DNA of 32,433 nucleotides from Collinsella aerofaciens. Lineage in GTDB: Bacteria; Actinomycetota; Coriobacteriia; Coriobacteriales; Coriobacteriaceae. Under the pieces are notes generated by a model that saw only the letters and a list, made by a program, of their open reading frames with translations, was not told where the DNA came from and ran no database searches. The stretch's first letter is position 1, and each line of letters opens with the position of its first letter. Shown here one piece after another: positions 15,868 to 23,361 of this stretch. The translations under genes were made by a program, and so were the position numbers. Location of the stretch: assembly GCA_030826265.1 (NCBI GenBank), contig JAPJOH010000024.1, positions 1 to 32,433 of the forward strand, given 5' to 3'.

Positions 15868-15892
15868 CCATTTGGGGACGGGGTAGAAATGG
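15868..15892. repeat. intergenic hairpin with GGGGACGGGG loop
   Basis: CCATTT (15868-15873) pairs with AAATGG (15887-15892) around GGGGACGGGGTAG. It lies 12 bases after the stop of the zinc-ribbon gene and shares GGGGACGG with the loop at 1239-1277. Confidence 0.5.
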
Positions 15893-15913
15893 TAGAAATA
15901 GCGCTTGAAGAAT

Positions 15914-15951
15914 GAGCGGGGGCGGACGTTTCGATACGTCCGCCCCCGCTC
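15914..15951. terminator. strong bidirectional terminator between convergent genes
   Basis: A perfect 16-base stem (15914-15929 with 15936-15951, starting GAGCGGGGGCGG) encloses a six-base loop TTCGAT. It lies between the plus-strand zinc-ribbon gene and the minus-strand M20 gene, and can end both. Confidence 0.8.
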
Positions 15952-15986
15952 TGCTTTAGCCAGGCTGTTATGGATGGGTGTGACGA

Positions 15987-17450
15987 CTACTCGTCGTGCT
16001 TCTCCTCGCGGCGTGCAGCAGCGCGTGCGTCGTGGATGCCCTTGATCGCGGCATGGCGAGCCGTTCGGGCATCATGGATGGCGTCGCGAGCCTCGGCGGT
16101 CGTCGCCTTGGCAGAGCGCAACTTGGCGGCCAGATCGGGGTTGGTTTCGGCGACCGCGGTAATCGCGGGGCCGTCGAGCTCCTCTTGCGTGGGCTCGGCC
16201 AAAAAGTCGATAGCATACTGGGCGGCCACCATGGAGCCCTTTGCCAGCACGGTCTCGTCAATCTTGTAAAAGCAGGAATGCTGGGCGTACGTGGCGCCAA
16301 TCTTGGGGTTGCGCGTACCTACAAAGGCGAGCACGCCCGGTACGCGGCGCAGGTACTCCGAGAAATCCTCGCCCGAAAGCGTGCCGCGATAATGTCCTTG
16401 GCCGGTGGGGCCCAGGCACTTGATTACGGCCTGACGGCAGCGCTCGCTCGAGGCGGCGTCGTTTTCGACCTTGTAGTTGGCGATAGTGTAGTCGGTGAGC
16501 TCGGCCTCGGCGCCTAGTGCTGCTGCGGTGTGCTCCACGATGCGGCGCATAAGCTCGGGCATCTCCTCATGCGTCTTGTCGCCATAGGTGCGCACCGTGC
16601 CGGCGAGGTACGCCGTGCCGGCGATAACGTTGCGCGCGGTGCCGCCGTGCAGCTCGCCGACGGTGATGACGGCGGGTTCGTAGGGGCTAATCTCGCGCGA
16701 GACGATGGTCTGCAGGGCGTTGACGATCTCTGCCGCCACCATAACGGCGTCGTGGCCGCGCTGGGGCATGGCGCCATGGCACGAGGTGCCGCGGACGTCG
16801 ATGCGGAACCAGTCGGTGTTTGCCATGCGCGGACCGGGCTCGCAGCTCACGGTGCCGGCGTCGACCTCGCTCCAGATGTGCGCGGCATAGGCGCCGTCGA
16901 CGCCATCGAGTACGCCCGTGCCGATCATGAGCTTGGCGCCCTGGCCGTTTTCCTCGCTGGGCTGGAATACGATGCGAATCTCGCCGTGGATGTCATCGGT
17001 CATGTGGCGCAGAATCTGCAGCGTGCCGAGCATCATGGCGATATGGCAGTCGTGGCCGCAGGCGTGCATGCAGCCCTCATTGACGCTGGCGAACTCCTCG
17101 CCGGTCTGCTCAGTGACGGGCAGGGCGTCGATATCGGCGCGCAGCAGGATGCGGCGGCGCGGCGTGCCGTCCTCGCGGTAGGCATCCGGCGCGGTGCCGC
17201 GAAGCGTCGCCACCAGGCCCGTCTTGAGCGGACGCTCGTAGGGGATATTCATGGCGTCGAGCTGGTTGGCAATGTCGGAAGTCGTGCGCTCCTCGGCAAG
17301 GCTCAACTCCGGGTGCTTATGGAAGTGCCGGCGCTGCTTGATGATGTAGGGTTCAAACTCGGCGGCGATATCCTGGATGGCCGCGGTGACGTCGTCTGCC
17401 GCGCGAACCTCGGTTGCCGCCATAATTTGCTGTGCCTTGGTCTTCGTCAT
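15987..17450 (-). CDS. M20 family amidohydrolase (hippurate / N-acyl amino acid hydrolase type)
   Basis: The 487-residue enzyme belongs to the metal-dependent M20D amidohydrolases that split N-acyl amino acids. Motifs in order: RRHFHKHPELS (about 40-50), LLRADIDALP (102-111), HACGHDCHIAMM (129-140, with the Cys131 and His133 metal ligands), FQPSEENGQGA (162-172, Glu166/Glu167) and a dimerisation region with SCHGAMPQRGHDA. The start is the ATG at 17450, with AAGGAG ten bases upstream; upstream in-frame sequence lies in the divergent gene's region and has no such site. The last 60 residues or so are an Ala-, Arg- and His-rich extension beyond the catalytic fold. It is transcribed away from the YtcJ-like gene. 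The natural substrate cannot be read from the sequence. Confidence 0.9.
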   Translation of the reverse strand: MTKTKAQQIMAATEVRAADDVTAAIQDIAAEFEPYIIKQRRHFHKHPELSLAEERTTSDIANQLDAMNIPYERPLKTGLVATLRGTAPDAYREDGTPRRRILLRADIDALPVTEQTGEEFASVNEGCMHACGHDCHIAMMLGTLQILRHMTDDIHGEIRIVFQPSEENGQGAKLMIGTGVLDGVDGAYAAHIWSEVDAGTVSCEPGPRMANTDWFRIDVRGTSCHGAMPQRGHDAVMVAAEIVNALQTIVSREISPYEPAVITVGELHGGTARNVIAGTAYLAGTVRTYGDKTHEEMPELMRRIVEHTAAALGAEAELTDYTIANYKVENDAASSERCRQAVIKCLGPTGQGHYRGTLSGEDFSEYLRRVPGVLAFVGTRNPKIGATYAQHSCFYKIDETVLAKGSMVAAQYAIDFLAEPTQEELDGPAITAVAETNPDLAAKLRSAKATTAEARDAIHDARTARHAAIKGIHDARAAARREEKHDE

Positions 17451-17618
17451 GGTCGATTTGCTCCTTGCTGGGTTGATCGCAAAATCGTACAGGCTTTCTC
17501 CAGTATGCCACCTGCCGCTAGGGCTGGTAAAGTTGCCGTTTGCCGCTTGGGGTTTTGTTACAAGGGCGGGGGAGTACACTCGGGGGTGTTGAATTACCTG
17601 CCAGAGATGGGGATGCCC

Positions 17619-19256
17619 ATGCGACATATCGATCGGATTATTCGCTCCAAGAACGTCTTTACCGCGCAAGACGGCATCGATACCGCCCGCGAGTTGGCGA
17701 TCGCCATCGCGGGCGATCGCATCGTCGCTGTCGGCGCGCCCGATGACGTGATTGCCGCCGCACCTGCCGCCACGCCGGTGGTCGATTACGGCGAGCAGTT
17801 TGTCTGCCCCGGTTTCCATGACGCTCATCTGCACTTCTTCCATACTTCGGTTGGCTCCTCTCCGTATATGCTCATGGATATGGGCACGTCCGAGGCGGCA
17901 CTGGTGCAGCATGCGCTCGAGTTTTCCCAGGGCCTGCCCAATGACGCCTGGGTCGTGACCCAGGGCTGGCGCGATTACCGCTGGGATCCGCCCGAGCATC
18001 CTACCAAGGCCTCCCTCGACGCCGCCTTCCCCGGTCGCCCCTGTGTTATGTACTCGGGCGACGGGCATACGCTGTGGCTCAACAGCCGCGCGCTCGAAGC
18101 CCTCGGCGTGACGCGCGACAGCGAGCCTCCGGCGGGTGGCAGCTATGACAAAGACTCAAACGGTGAACTTACGGGTATCGCCCACGAGGCAGCTGCTATG
18201 CAGCTGCTGCCGCGCTGCCTGGAGTGGCTGGGCGAGGATCGCATCGCAAGCGCTTACGCCGATCAAATGAGGCGTATGGCCGAGCAGGGCATCACCTCGA
18301 TATGCGATATGTCGCTCATGCCCATGCCGGGCTGCGATTTTATCCGCGACGACATCTACGACAAACTGCAGGCAGTCGGCAAGTTGGGCATTCGTGCCCA
18401 TCTGTTCCCCACGCTGCTGGATGACCAGTCGCGCTTGGAAGAGCTGCAGACCCGCTATGCGAACAACGCGCTGCTCTCGGCGCCTGGTTTTAAGCAGTTC
18501 TTCGACGGCGTGTCGAGCGAACACACGGCATATCTCACCGAGCCCTATACCAACCCGCGCTTCCCGGGCGACCAGGGCCGTCTGACAGTTCCTGCCGAGC
18601 GTATGCGCAAACTGGTCCTCGCTGCCGCGGAGCGCGGTCACACCGTGCGCATCCACGTCATCGGCGACGGTGCCATCCATGCCGCGCTCGATATCTTTGA
18701 GAAGGCCGCCGAACTGTACGGCCTGCCCCAGCACGGTCATAACACACTCGAGCATCTGGAGAACCTCTTGCCCGAGGACATCGACCGCCTGCGCAAGCTC
18801 AACGTGGTCGCCTCGAGCCAGCCCTGCCATATCACGCTCGACCCGGGTGGTCCGGAGCGCGACCTGGGCTTGGAGCGCAGCCGCATCATGTGGCCGTTTG
18901 CGACCTATAAACAGCGCGGCATTCGCCAAGCCTTCGGTACTGACAGCCCTATCACGCCCGTTACCAGCATGAACGTGCTCTACACGGCTATCATGCGCCA
19001 GGACCCCAAAAGCCACTGGCCCGAGGGCGGCTGGTTGCCGAGCGAACGTATCGACGCGGCAACGGCCCTGCGCAACTACACCCTGGGCAGCGCCTATGCG
19101 GCAGGCGACGAGCAAAACCTCGGCAGCTTGGAGCCAGGCAAATACGCCGACCTGGTAGTCCTGGACCAAAACCCGCTCACCATCGACCCCCAAGAGCTCC
19201 AGGCCACCAAGGTTCAGGCCACCTACCTGGCAGGTAACTTGATTTACGAGCGCTGA
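17619..19256 (+). CDS. amidohydrolase family protein, YtcJ-like (Amidohydro_3)
   Basis: The 545-residue metal-dependent hydrolase is of the YtcJ / N-substituted formamide deformylase type. It shows PGFHDAHLH (His70 and His72 metal ligands), a KQFFDG segment that carries the probable bridging lysine, HVIGDGAIH, NTLEHLE and GTDSP (catalytic Asp). A C-terminal LGSLEPGKYADLVVLDQNP supplies the outer beta domain. Three ATGs in frame (17607, 17613, 17619) are possible starts; GGGG before the third gives it the best ribosome binding site, but the choice is uncertain by four residues. It is divergent from the M20 gene, with about 160 bases between. Substrates of this family vary and cannot be named here. 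Confidence 0.88.
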   Translation: MRHIDRIIRSKNVFTAQDGIDTARELAIAIAGDRIVAVGAPDDVIAAAPAATPVVDYGEQFVCPGFHDAHLHFFHTSVGSSPYMLMDMGTSEAALVQHALEFSQGLPNDAWVVTQGWRDYRWDPPEHPTKASLDAAFPGRPCVMYSGDGHTLWLNSRALEALGVTRDSEPPAGGSYDKDSNGELTGIAHEAAAMQLLPRCLEWLGEDRIASAYADQMRRMAEQGITSICDMSLMPMPGCDFIRDDIYDKLQAVGKLGIRAHLFPTLLDDQSRLEELQTRYANNALLSAPGFKQFFDGVSSEHTAYLTEPYTNPRFPGDQGRLTVPAERMRKLVLAAAERGHTVRIHVIGDGAIHAALDIFEKAAELYGLPQHGHNTLEHLENLLPEDIDRLRKLNVVASSQPCHITLDPGGPERDLGLERSRIMWPFATYKQRGIRQAFGTDSPITPVTSMNVLYTAIMRQDPKSHWPEGGWLPSERIDAATALRNYTLGSAYAAGDEQNLGSLEPGKYADLVVLDQNPLTIDPQELQATKVQATYLAGNLIYER

Positions 19257-19511
19257 CGTTCATACCGCACCGTTAAACGCGGCTCGGGCAGTCTATTTTG
19301 GGATGGCGCTCGAGCCGGATTTGTTTGCCGATGGGGGTTCGTTAGGAGCGTCCCCGCTCTGCTGGATTTGGGCGCGGGGTTGAGGTGCTGCTCCGTGCGT
19401 TCAATTTGGACATCAGCAGTGCAACCTCATGTGTTTTGCATACTTCACATTACAGATTGCATAAAAAGGCCGGGATGTTCTTTCTGGCCCTGATGTACCC
19501 CCGCCTGGACC

Positions 19512-19745
19512 GTGCAAAAAACGGAGTGTTCAGCACCGCGAGCTCTGCAGGTGCCGCTGCAGTTGGGTGGCATTGCGGAGACCGACGTCATTTTGGGGTC
19601 CGACGTGGCGCGAGGCATGCTTGTTTGTCTCGACGAGGCCTGTCTGCCGACCCAAATCGCCGGCCGAAGGCTACCGTGGGACTAATTAGATGCGCCCGGT
19701 GCGTATGCATTTGTCCCGGCCTGCTGAAAACTCCCAAAAATGCAC
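19512..19745. repeat. 234-bp segment bounded by imperfect 24-base inverted repeats
   Basis: The left end (19512-19535) and right end (19722-19745) match at 17 of 24 positions as inverted repeats: GTGCA, GGAGT and TTCAGCA are identical, while the A-run keeps the same strand on both sides. Inside, TTTTGGGGTC and GACCCAAAT are also nearly complementary. It resembles a small non-autonomous element or a structured RNA; no target duplication was found. Confidence 0.45.
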
Positions 19746-19824
19746 GGTGCTCCCCAGGGGACCCGTGCGCGCAACGAAAACCATGCCCATGTCGCTATCC
19801 GCATCGCCATTTTGCTGCACTGAC

Positions 19825-20035
19825 TTTTCTGAATGCCGGGCTCGAATTAGTTAACCTGCCTCCCGTGTGGCTCCGGAGGGGCGGGGCATAAGGTTTATCG
19901 CGAGTTCCGCACGAGCCGAAGGCCACTTAATGTGGCCTTCGTGCGAGCAGGACTGCCCGAGCAGGAAACCTTATGCCCCGCCCCTCCGGAGCCACACGGG
20001 GGCCACCGCTAAGTTATCCTCCGGCATTCAGAAAA
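19825..20035. repeat. 211-bp composite palindromic element upstream of groES
   Basis: The ends are exact 15-base inverted repeats (TTTTCTGAATGCCGG at 19825-19839, its complement at 20021-20035). Inside, a perfect 35-base inverted repeat joins 19862-19896 and 19966-20000. At the centre is a third hairpin: CGCACGA (19908-19914) and AGGCCAC (19920-19926) pair with the continuous 19932-19945 around the loop TTAAT, leaving GCCGA bulged. About 20 unpaired bases lie between the outer and middle arms on each side. Such arms are far longer than a terminator needs. It looks like a MITE-like or REP-like unit. Confidence 0.8.
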
Positions 20036-20131
20036 TCTAAGTGCCAAAAAATAAGATTTTTTGACTCCGTGTTGTATAACCCGCCATTCGTGGGTACCAT
20101 TCAACGCGTACGCAAACAAAAAGGGTTAATT

Positions 20132-20150
20132 CGCGTGGTATAACCGCGCG
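20132..20150 (+). promoter_or_regulatory. hairpin in the groES leader
   Basis: CGCGTGGT (20132-20139) can pair with ACCGCGCG (20143-20150), with one G-U pair, around ATA. It ends about eight bases before the AAGGAGGAG ribosome binding site. TATAAC occurs in this hairpin and again at 20075-20080, so one or both may be -10 boxes instead. No CIRCE or HAIR operator is visible. Confidence 0.4.
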
Positions 20151-20172
20151 GCCCAAAAAGGAGGAGACAAGC

Positions 20173-20466
20173 ATGTCGTCTTTGAAGCCGCTTGCAGATC
20201 GTGTTCTGGTCAAGCCCGACGAGGCCGAGCAGAAGACCGCTTCTGGTCTGTACATCGCCAGCAACGCCCAGGAGAAGCCGCAGCGCGGCACCATCGTTGC
20301 CGTTGGCGCCGGCAAGGTCAACGACAAGGGTGAGCGCATCCCCATGGACGTCAAGGTCGGTGACGTTGTCATCTACGGTAAGTTCGGTGGCAACGAGGTC
20401 AAGGTCGACGGCGAGAAGTATCTGCTGATGCGCGCCGACGACATCTACGCTGTCGTCGAGGCCTAG
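20173..20466 (+). CDS. groES: 10-kDa chaperonin GroES
   Basis: GroES forms the seven-membered lid over GroEL in protein folding. The 97-residue protein has the typical opening (KPLADRVLVKPDEAEQKTASGLYIAS), a mobile-loop region (about 16-32) and the conserved GDVVIYGKFGGNEVKVDGEKYLLMRADDIYAVVE end. AAGGAGGAG precedes the ATG by about six bases. groEL follows after 96 bases, so the two form one transcription unit. Codon use is strongly optimised, as in groEL. Confidence 0.96.
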   Translation: MSSLKPLADRVLVKPDEAEQKTASGLYIASNAQEKPQRGTIVAVGAGKVNDKGERIPMDVKVGDVVIYGKFGGNEVKVDGEKYLLMRADDIYAVVEA

Positions 20467-20562
20467 TCTCGTCAGAATCTCTGATTCGTCTTTGAACGCG
20501 CCCGCCGCATAGGACTCGGAAGCGGCGACGCGAGTCACATTTCTTTTGGAGGATTACCTACC

Positions 20563-22200
20563 ATGGCAAAGAACATTACGTTCAACACCGATGCCCGCGC
20601 TAAGCTTGCCAAGGGCGTCAACACTCTGGCCGACGCCGTTACCGTCACCATGGGCCCCAAGGGTCGCTACGTTGCGCTGCAGCGCACGTTCGGTGCTCCG
20701 ACCATCACTAACGACGGCGTTTCCGTCGCCAAGGAGATCGAGCTCGAGGACAACATCGAGAACATGGGCGCTCAGCTGGTGAAGGAGGTCGCCACCAAGA
20801 CCAACGACACCGTGGGTGACGGCACCACCACCGCAACCCTGCTCGCCCAGGCCATCGTCAACGACGGTCTGCGCAACGTCGCCGCTGGCGCCAACCCGCT
20901 GGCCATCCGTCGCGGCATCGACAAGGCCGTCAACGCCGCCGTCGCCGAGATGAAGAAGCAGGCCAAGCCGGTCGAGACCAAGGAGCAGATCGCTTCCGTC
21001 GGTACCATCTCCGCCGGTGACCCCGAGGTCGGCGAGAAGATCGCCGAGGCCATGGAGGTCGTGGGCAAGGACGGCGTCATCACCGTCGAGGATTCCCAGA
21101 CGTTCGACATCACCATCGACACCGTCGAGGGCATGCAGTTCGACAAGGGCTATGTCTCCGCTTACTTCGTCACGGACAACGACCGCATGGAGGCCGTGAT
21201 GAAGGATCCGTACATCCTCATCACCGACCAGAAGATCTCCAGCGTTCAGGACATCATGCCCGTTCTCGAGGCTGTCCAGCGCGCTGGCCGTGGCCTGCTC
21301 ATCATCGCTGAGGACATCGACGGCGAGGCTCTGCCGACCCTGGTCCTCAACAAGATCCGTGGCGCCCTCAACGTCTGCGCCGTCAAGGCTCCGGGCTACG
21401 GCGATCGCCGCAAGCGCATCCTCGAGGACATCGCCGTCCTCACCGGTGGTCAGGCTGCACTGGACGAGCTGGGCGTGAAGGTCGCTGACATCACCGCCGA
21501 TATGCTCGGTACCGCTAAGTCCGTCACCATCTCCAAGGACAACACCGTCGTCGTCGGCGGCGCTGGCTCCAAGGAGGCCATCGACGCTCGTATCGCTCAG
21601 ATTAAGGGTGAGATGGAGAACACCACCTCTGACTTCGACCGTGAGAAGCTCCAGGAGCGCCTGGCCAAGCTCTCCGGCGGCGTTGCCGTCATCAAGGTTG
21701 GCGCTGCTACCGAGTCTGAGCTCAAGGAGATCAAGCATCGCGTCGAGGACGCCCTGCAGGCTACCCGCGCTGCTGTCGAGGAGGGCATTGTCGCCGGTGG
21801 CGGCGTCGCCTTCATGGACGCTGCTCCTGCGCTCGATGCTGTCGAGATCGACGACCCCGAGGAGAAGATCGGCGTCGATATCGTCAAGAAGGCTCTGACT
21901 GCTCCGGTTGCTACCATCGCCAAGAACGCTGGTTTTGAGGGCGCTGTCGTGGTCGACAAGGTTGCCGAGCTGCCCGCCGGCCAGGGTCTCAACTCTGCCA
22001 ACGGCGAGTGGGGCGACATGATCGAGATGGGCGTCCTCGACCCCGTCAAGGTCAGCCGCGTCACCCTGCAGAACGCTGCTTCTGTCGCCAGCCTGATCCT
22101 CATCACCGAGGCTACCGTCTCCGATGTCCCCAAGAACACTCAGCTTGAGGACGCAATCGCTGCTGCTACCGCTGGTCAGCAGGGCGGCGGTATGTACTAA
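20563..22200 (+). CDS. groEL: 60-kDa chaperonin GroEL
   Basis: The 545-residue protein matches GroEL along its whole length: MGPKGR near residue 30, GAPTITNDGVSVAKEIELED, the nucleotide motif VGDGTTTAT (about 84-92), and a C-terminal tail ending GQQGGGMY. It folds proteins in the GroEL-GroES cage in the cytoplasm. A TTTTGGAGGA ribosome binding site lies about 11 bases upstream of the ATG. Codon use is highly biased. A 145-bp inverted repeat that includes a terminator begins 27 bases after the stop. The tail has only one Gly-Gly-Met unit, unlike longer GGM tails. Confidence 0.97.
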   Translation: MAKNITFNTDARAKLAKGVNTLADAVTVTMGPKGRYVALQRTFGAPTITNDGVSVAKEIELEDNIENMGAQLVKEVATKTNDTVGDGTTTATLLAQAIVNDGLRNVAAGANPLAIRRGIDKAVNAAVAEMKKQAKPVETKEQIASVGTISAGDPEVGEKIAEAMEVVGKDGVITVEDSQTFDITIDTVEGMQFDKGYVSAYFVTDNDRMEAVMKDPYILITDQKISSVQDIMPVLEAVQRAGRGLLIIAEDIDGEALPTLVLNKIRGALNVCAVKAPGYGDRRKRILEDIAVLTGGQAALDELGVKVADITADMLGTAKSVTISKDNTVVVGGAGSKEAIDARIAQIKGEMENTTSDFDREKLQERLAKLSGGVAVIKVGAATESELKEIKHRVEDALQATRAAVEEGIVAGGGVAFMDAAPALDAVEIDDPEEKIGVDIVKKALTAPVATIAKNAGFEGAVVVDKVAELPAGQGLNSANGEWGDMIEMGVLDPVKVSRVTLQNAASVASLILITEATVSDVPKNTQLEDAIAAATAGQQGGGMY

Positions 22201-22226
22201 GGCCGACAAGGTCTAGAACTCCCACC

Positions 22227-22371
22227 GGGAATCCGGGGGCGGGACGGGGACTTCTCTCCGGAACGTCCTCGGACATGCAAAGAGGCTCCGCATCGCGCTT
22301 CGCGCTGCGGAGCCTCTTTGCGTCCTGCGGAATGTTCCGGAGAGAAACCCCCGTCACGCCCCCGGATTCCC
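22227..22371. terminator. 145-bp inverted repeat containing the groEL terminator
   Basis: Arms 22227-22292 and 22306-22371 are 66 bases each and agree at 54 positions; eight of the 12 mismatches lie in one 10-base block. The loop itself contains GCGC/GCGC (22295-22298 with 22302-22305). The innermost stem (GCAAAGAGGCTCCGCA and its complement) looks like a strong terminator, but the outer 50 bases go beyond that role and the structure resembles the element before groES. Confidence 0.75.
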
Positions 22372-22539
22372 TGCGTTTACGGCCTTGAGGTCGGCGGGCG
22401 GAGAAAGACGTGGTTGTGGGGGATACGTGCCCCGGTTGCTGTTTCGCGGCAAAGCCGCGAAAAGAGCACCACTTTGGGGTGAGTGGGAGACGTGGTTGTT
22501 GCGGCAACTGGTCTCCACCACAAATTACCCTTGGCATAC
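22372..22539. other. hairpin-rich stretch between groEL and the ribU promoter
   Basis: TTTCGCGGC (22442-22450) pairs perfectly with GCCGCGAAA (22454-22462). GGAGAC (22486-22491) pairs with GTCTCC (22511-22516), with GTTG/CAAC inside. The 12-base AGACGTGGTTGT occurs at 22406-22417 and 22488-22499. There is no gene and no T-run, so these are not simple terminators. Confidence 0.5.
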
Positions 22540-22567
22540 TTGCGCGAAAGCCTGCTGGTGCTACACT
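22540..22567 (+). promoter_or_regulatory. promoter of the riboflavin transporter operon
   Basis: TTGCGC (22540-22545) and TACACT (22562-22567) with a 16-base spacer place the transcription start just before the FMN aptamer at 22578, which fits well. Confidence 0.6.
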
Positions 22568-22577
22568 TGCAATTGCT

Positions 22578-22757
22578 GTTTCAGGGCGGGGTGAAATTCC
22601 CCACTGGCGGTAAATCGGGCGGTGTCAAAGGGGCGCCGTGGCGCAGGCGAGGTGTCTGCGACCGAGCCGATGAGTCCGCGACCCGTGCGTGCGTTGGTTC
22701 GCATGCCGGCTGAACTGGTGAGATCCCAGTACCAACGGTTAGAGTCCGGATGAAAGA
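22578..22757 (+). promoter_or_regulatory. FMN riboswitch (RFN element)
   Basis: Conserved RFN segments occur in the right order: TTTCAGGGCGGGGTG and AAATTCCCCACTGGCGGT at the 5' side, GAGTCCGCGACCCG in the middle, TGGTGAGATCCCAGT, then AGAGTCCGGATGAAAG at the 3' side. The closing helix pairs TTTCA (22579-22583) with TGAAA (22751-22755). It binds flavin mononucleotide and switches the downstream genes off. The ribosome binding site starts only four bases after the aptamer and no terminator stem is seen between, so control is probably at translation initiation (inference). The ATG inside GATGAAAG belongs to the aptamer, not to the gene. Confidence 0.95.
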
Positions 22758-22770
22758 GGCAGGTGATCTT

Positions 22771-23361
22771 ATGTCTGAACAGTCGCAGCATATCCATTTT
22801 GAGAACACGAATAGGTGGAGCACCAAACAGCTCGTTACCATGGCGCTGATGTGCGCCTTGGGCGCCCTGTTTATGTACGTGCAGCTGCCCATTCTTCCTT
22901 CGGCGCCGTTTTTGACCTATGACCCGTCGCTGGTGCCGGCGATGGTGTGCGGGTTTGCGTATGGTCCCGGTGCCGGTACCGCTGTTGCCGCTATGGCGAT
23001 CGTTATCCATGCGCTCACCACGGGTGACTGGGTCGGCGCGCTTATGAATCTGGTTGCCACGCTGGGCTACATTCTGCCCGCGGCTATCGTCTACCAGAAG
23101 ATGCATACCTATAAGGGTGCCGTGATTGGCCTGGTGCTCGGCGTTATTGCTGCTACGGCGTTGTCTATGGTCGCAAACCTTACCATTGGCGTATGGTTCT
23201 GGTATGGCTCGGTCGATGTGATCGCCCCACTCATGATTCCTGCCGTGCTGCCGTTCAACCTTATCAAGACCGTGCTCAACTCGGTGTTGACGCTCGCGGT
23301 GTACAAGGCGGTCTCTAATCTCATCACGCCCAAGAAGGACCAGGTCAAAGGCCGCGCATGA
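22771..23361 (+). CDS. ribU: ECF transporter S component, riboflavin (RibU)
   Basis: The 196-residue membrane protein with about six hydrophobic segments is the substrate-binding S unit of an energy-coupling factor transporter. WSTKQLVTMALMCALGALFMYVQ (about 17-39) resembles the usual S-component start, and the PILPSAPFLTYDPSLVPAMV segment (about 40-60) is typical of RibU. The FMN riboswitch directly upstream fixes riboflavin as the likely substrate. I chose the ATG at 22771, preceded by AGGTGA, over the ATG at 22750, which lies in the aptamer. The stop overlaps the ATG of the EcfA gene by four bases (ATGA), so they are translationally coupled. Confidence 0.92.
   Translation: MSEQSQHIHFENTNRWSTKQLVTMALMCALGALFMYVQLPILPSAPFLTYDPSLVPAMVCGFAYGPGAGTAVAAMAIVIHALTTGDWVGALMNLVATLGYILPAAIVYQKMHTYKGAVIGLVLGVIAATALSMVANLTIGVWFWYGSVDVIAPLMIPAVLPFNLIKTVLNSVLTLAVYKAVSNLITPKKDQVKGRA

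Larger units (their letters stand above)
19257..20172. other. 0.9-kb non-coding region rich in nested inverted repeats
   Basis: No credible gene is present. Features seen in order: GGCTCG/CGAGCC (19281-19286 with 19311-19316), perhaps a weak terminator of the YtcJ-like gene; a hairpin at 19381-19429 (TGAGGT/ACCTCA plus CTGCT/AGCAG); an imperfect terminal-repeat pair at 19512-19745; the long palindromic element at 19825-20035; and the groES leader. The open frames here have unusual amino-acid composition and run through the repeats. Confidence 0.7.

Noticed and set aside
15503..15871. Minus-strand frame rich in Gln, Ala and Arg across the Pro-Glu repeats
   Set aside because: It is the antisense reading of the 18-base repeats, and the plus-strand frame belongs to a coherent protein.
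16530..17618. Upstream extension of the YtcJ-like frame by about 360 residues
   Set aside because: It overlaps the M20 gene on the other strand and has no family similarity; conserved sequence begins only near 17619.
19385..19891. 168-residue open frame in the non-coding region before groES
   Set aside because: It has no ribosome binding site, is unusually rich in Cys and Arg, resembles no family I know, and runs through the inverted repeats.
20036..20172. CIRCE (HrcA) or HAIR (HspR) operator before groES
   Set aside because: I looked for TTAGCACTC/GAGTGCTAA and CTTGAGT/ACTCAAG and found neither.
20554..22209. 551-residue open frame opposite groEL
   Set aside because: It is an antisense shadow of a codon-biased GC-rich gene, made of Leu, Gly, Asp and Val repeats without motifs.
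22750..22770. Earlier ATG of ribU
   Set aside because: It is part of the conserved 3' end of the FMN aptamer; the ATG at 22771 has its own ribosome binding site.
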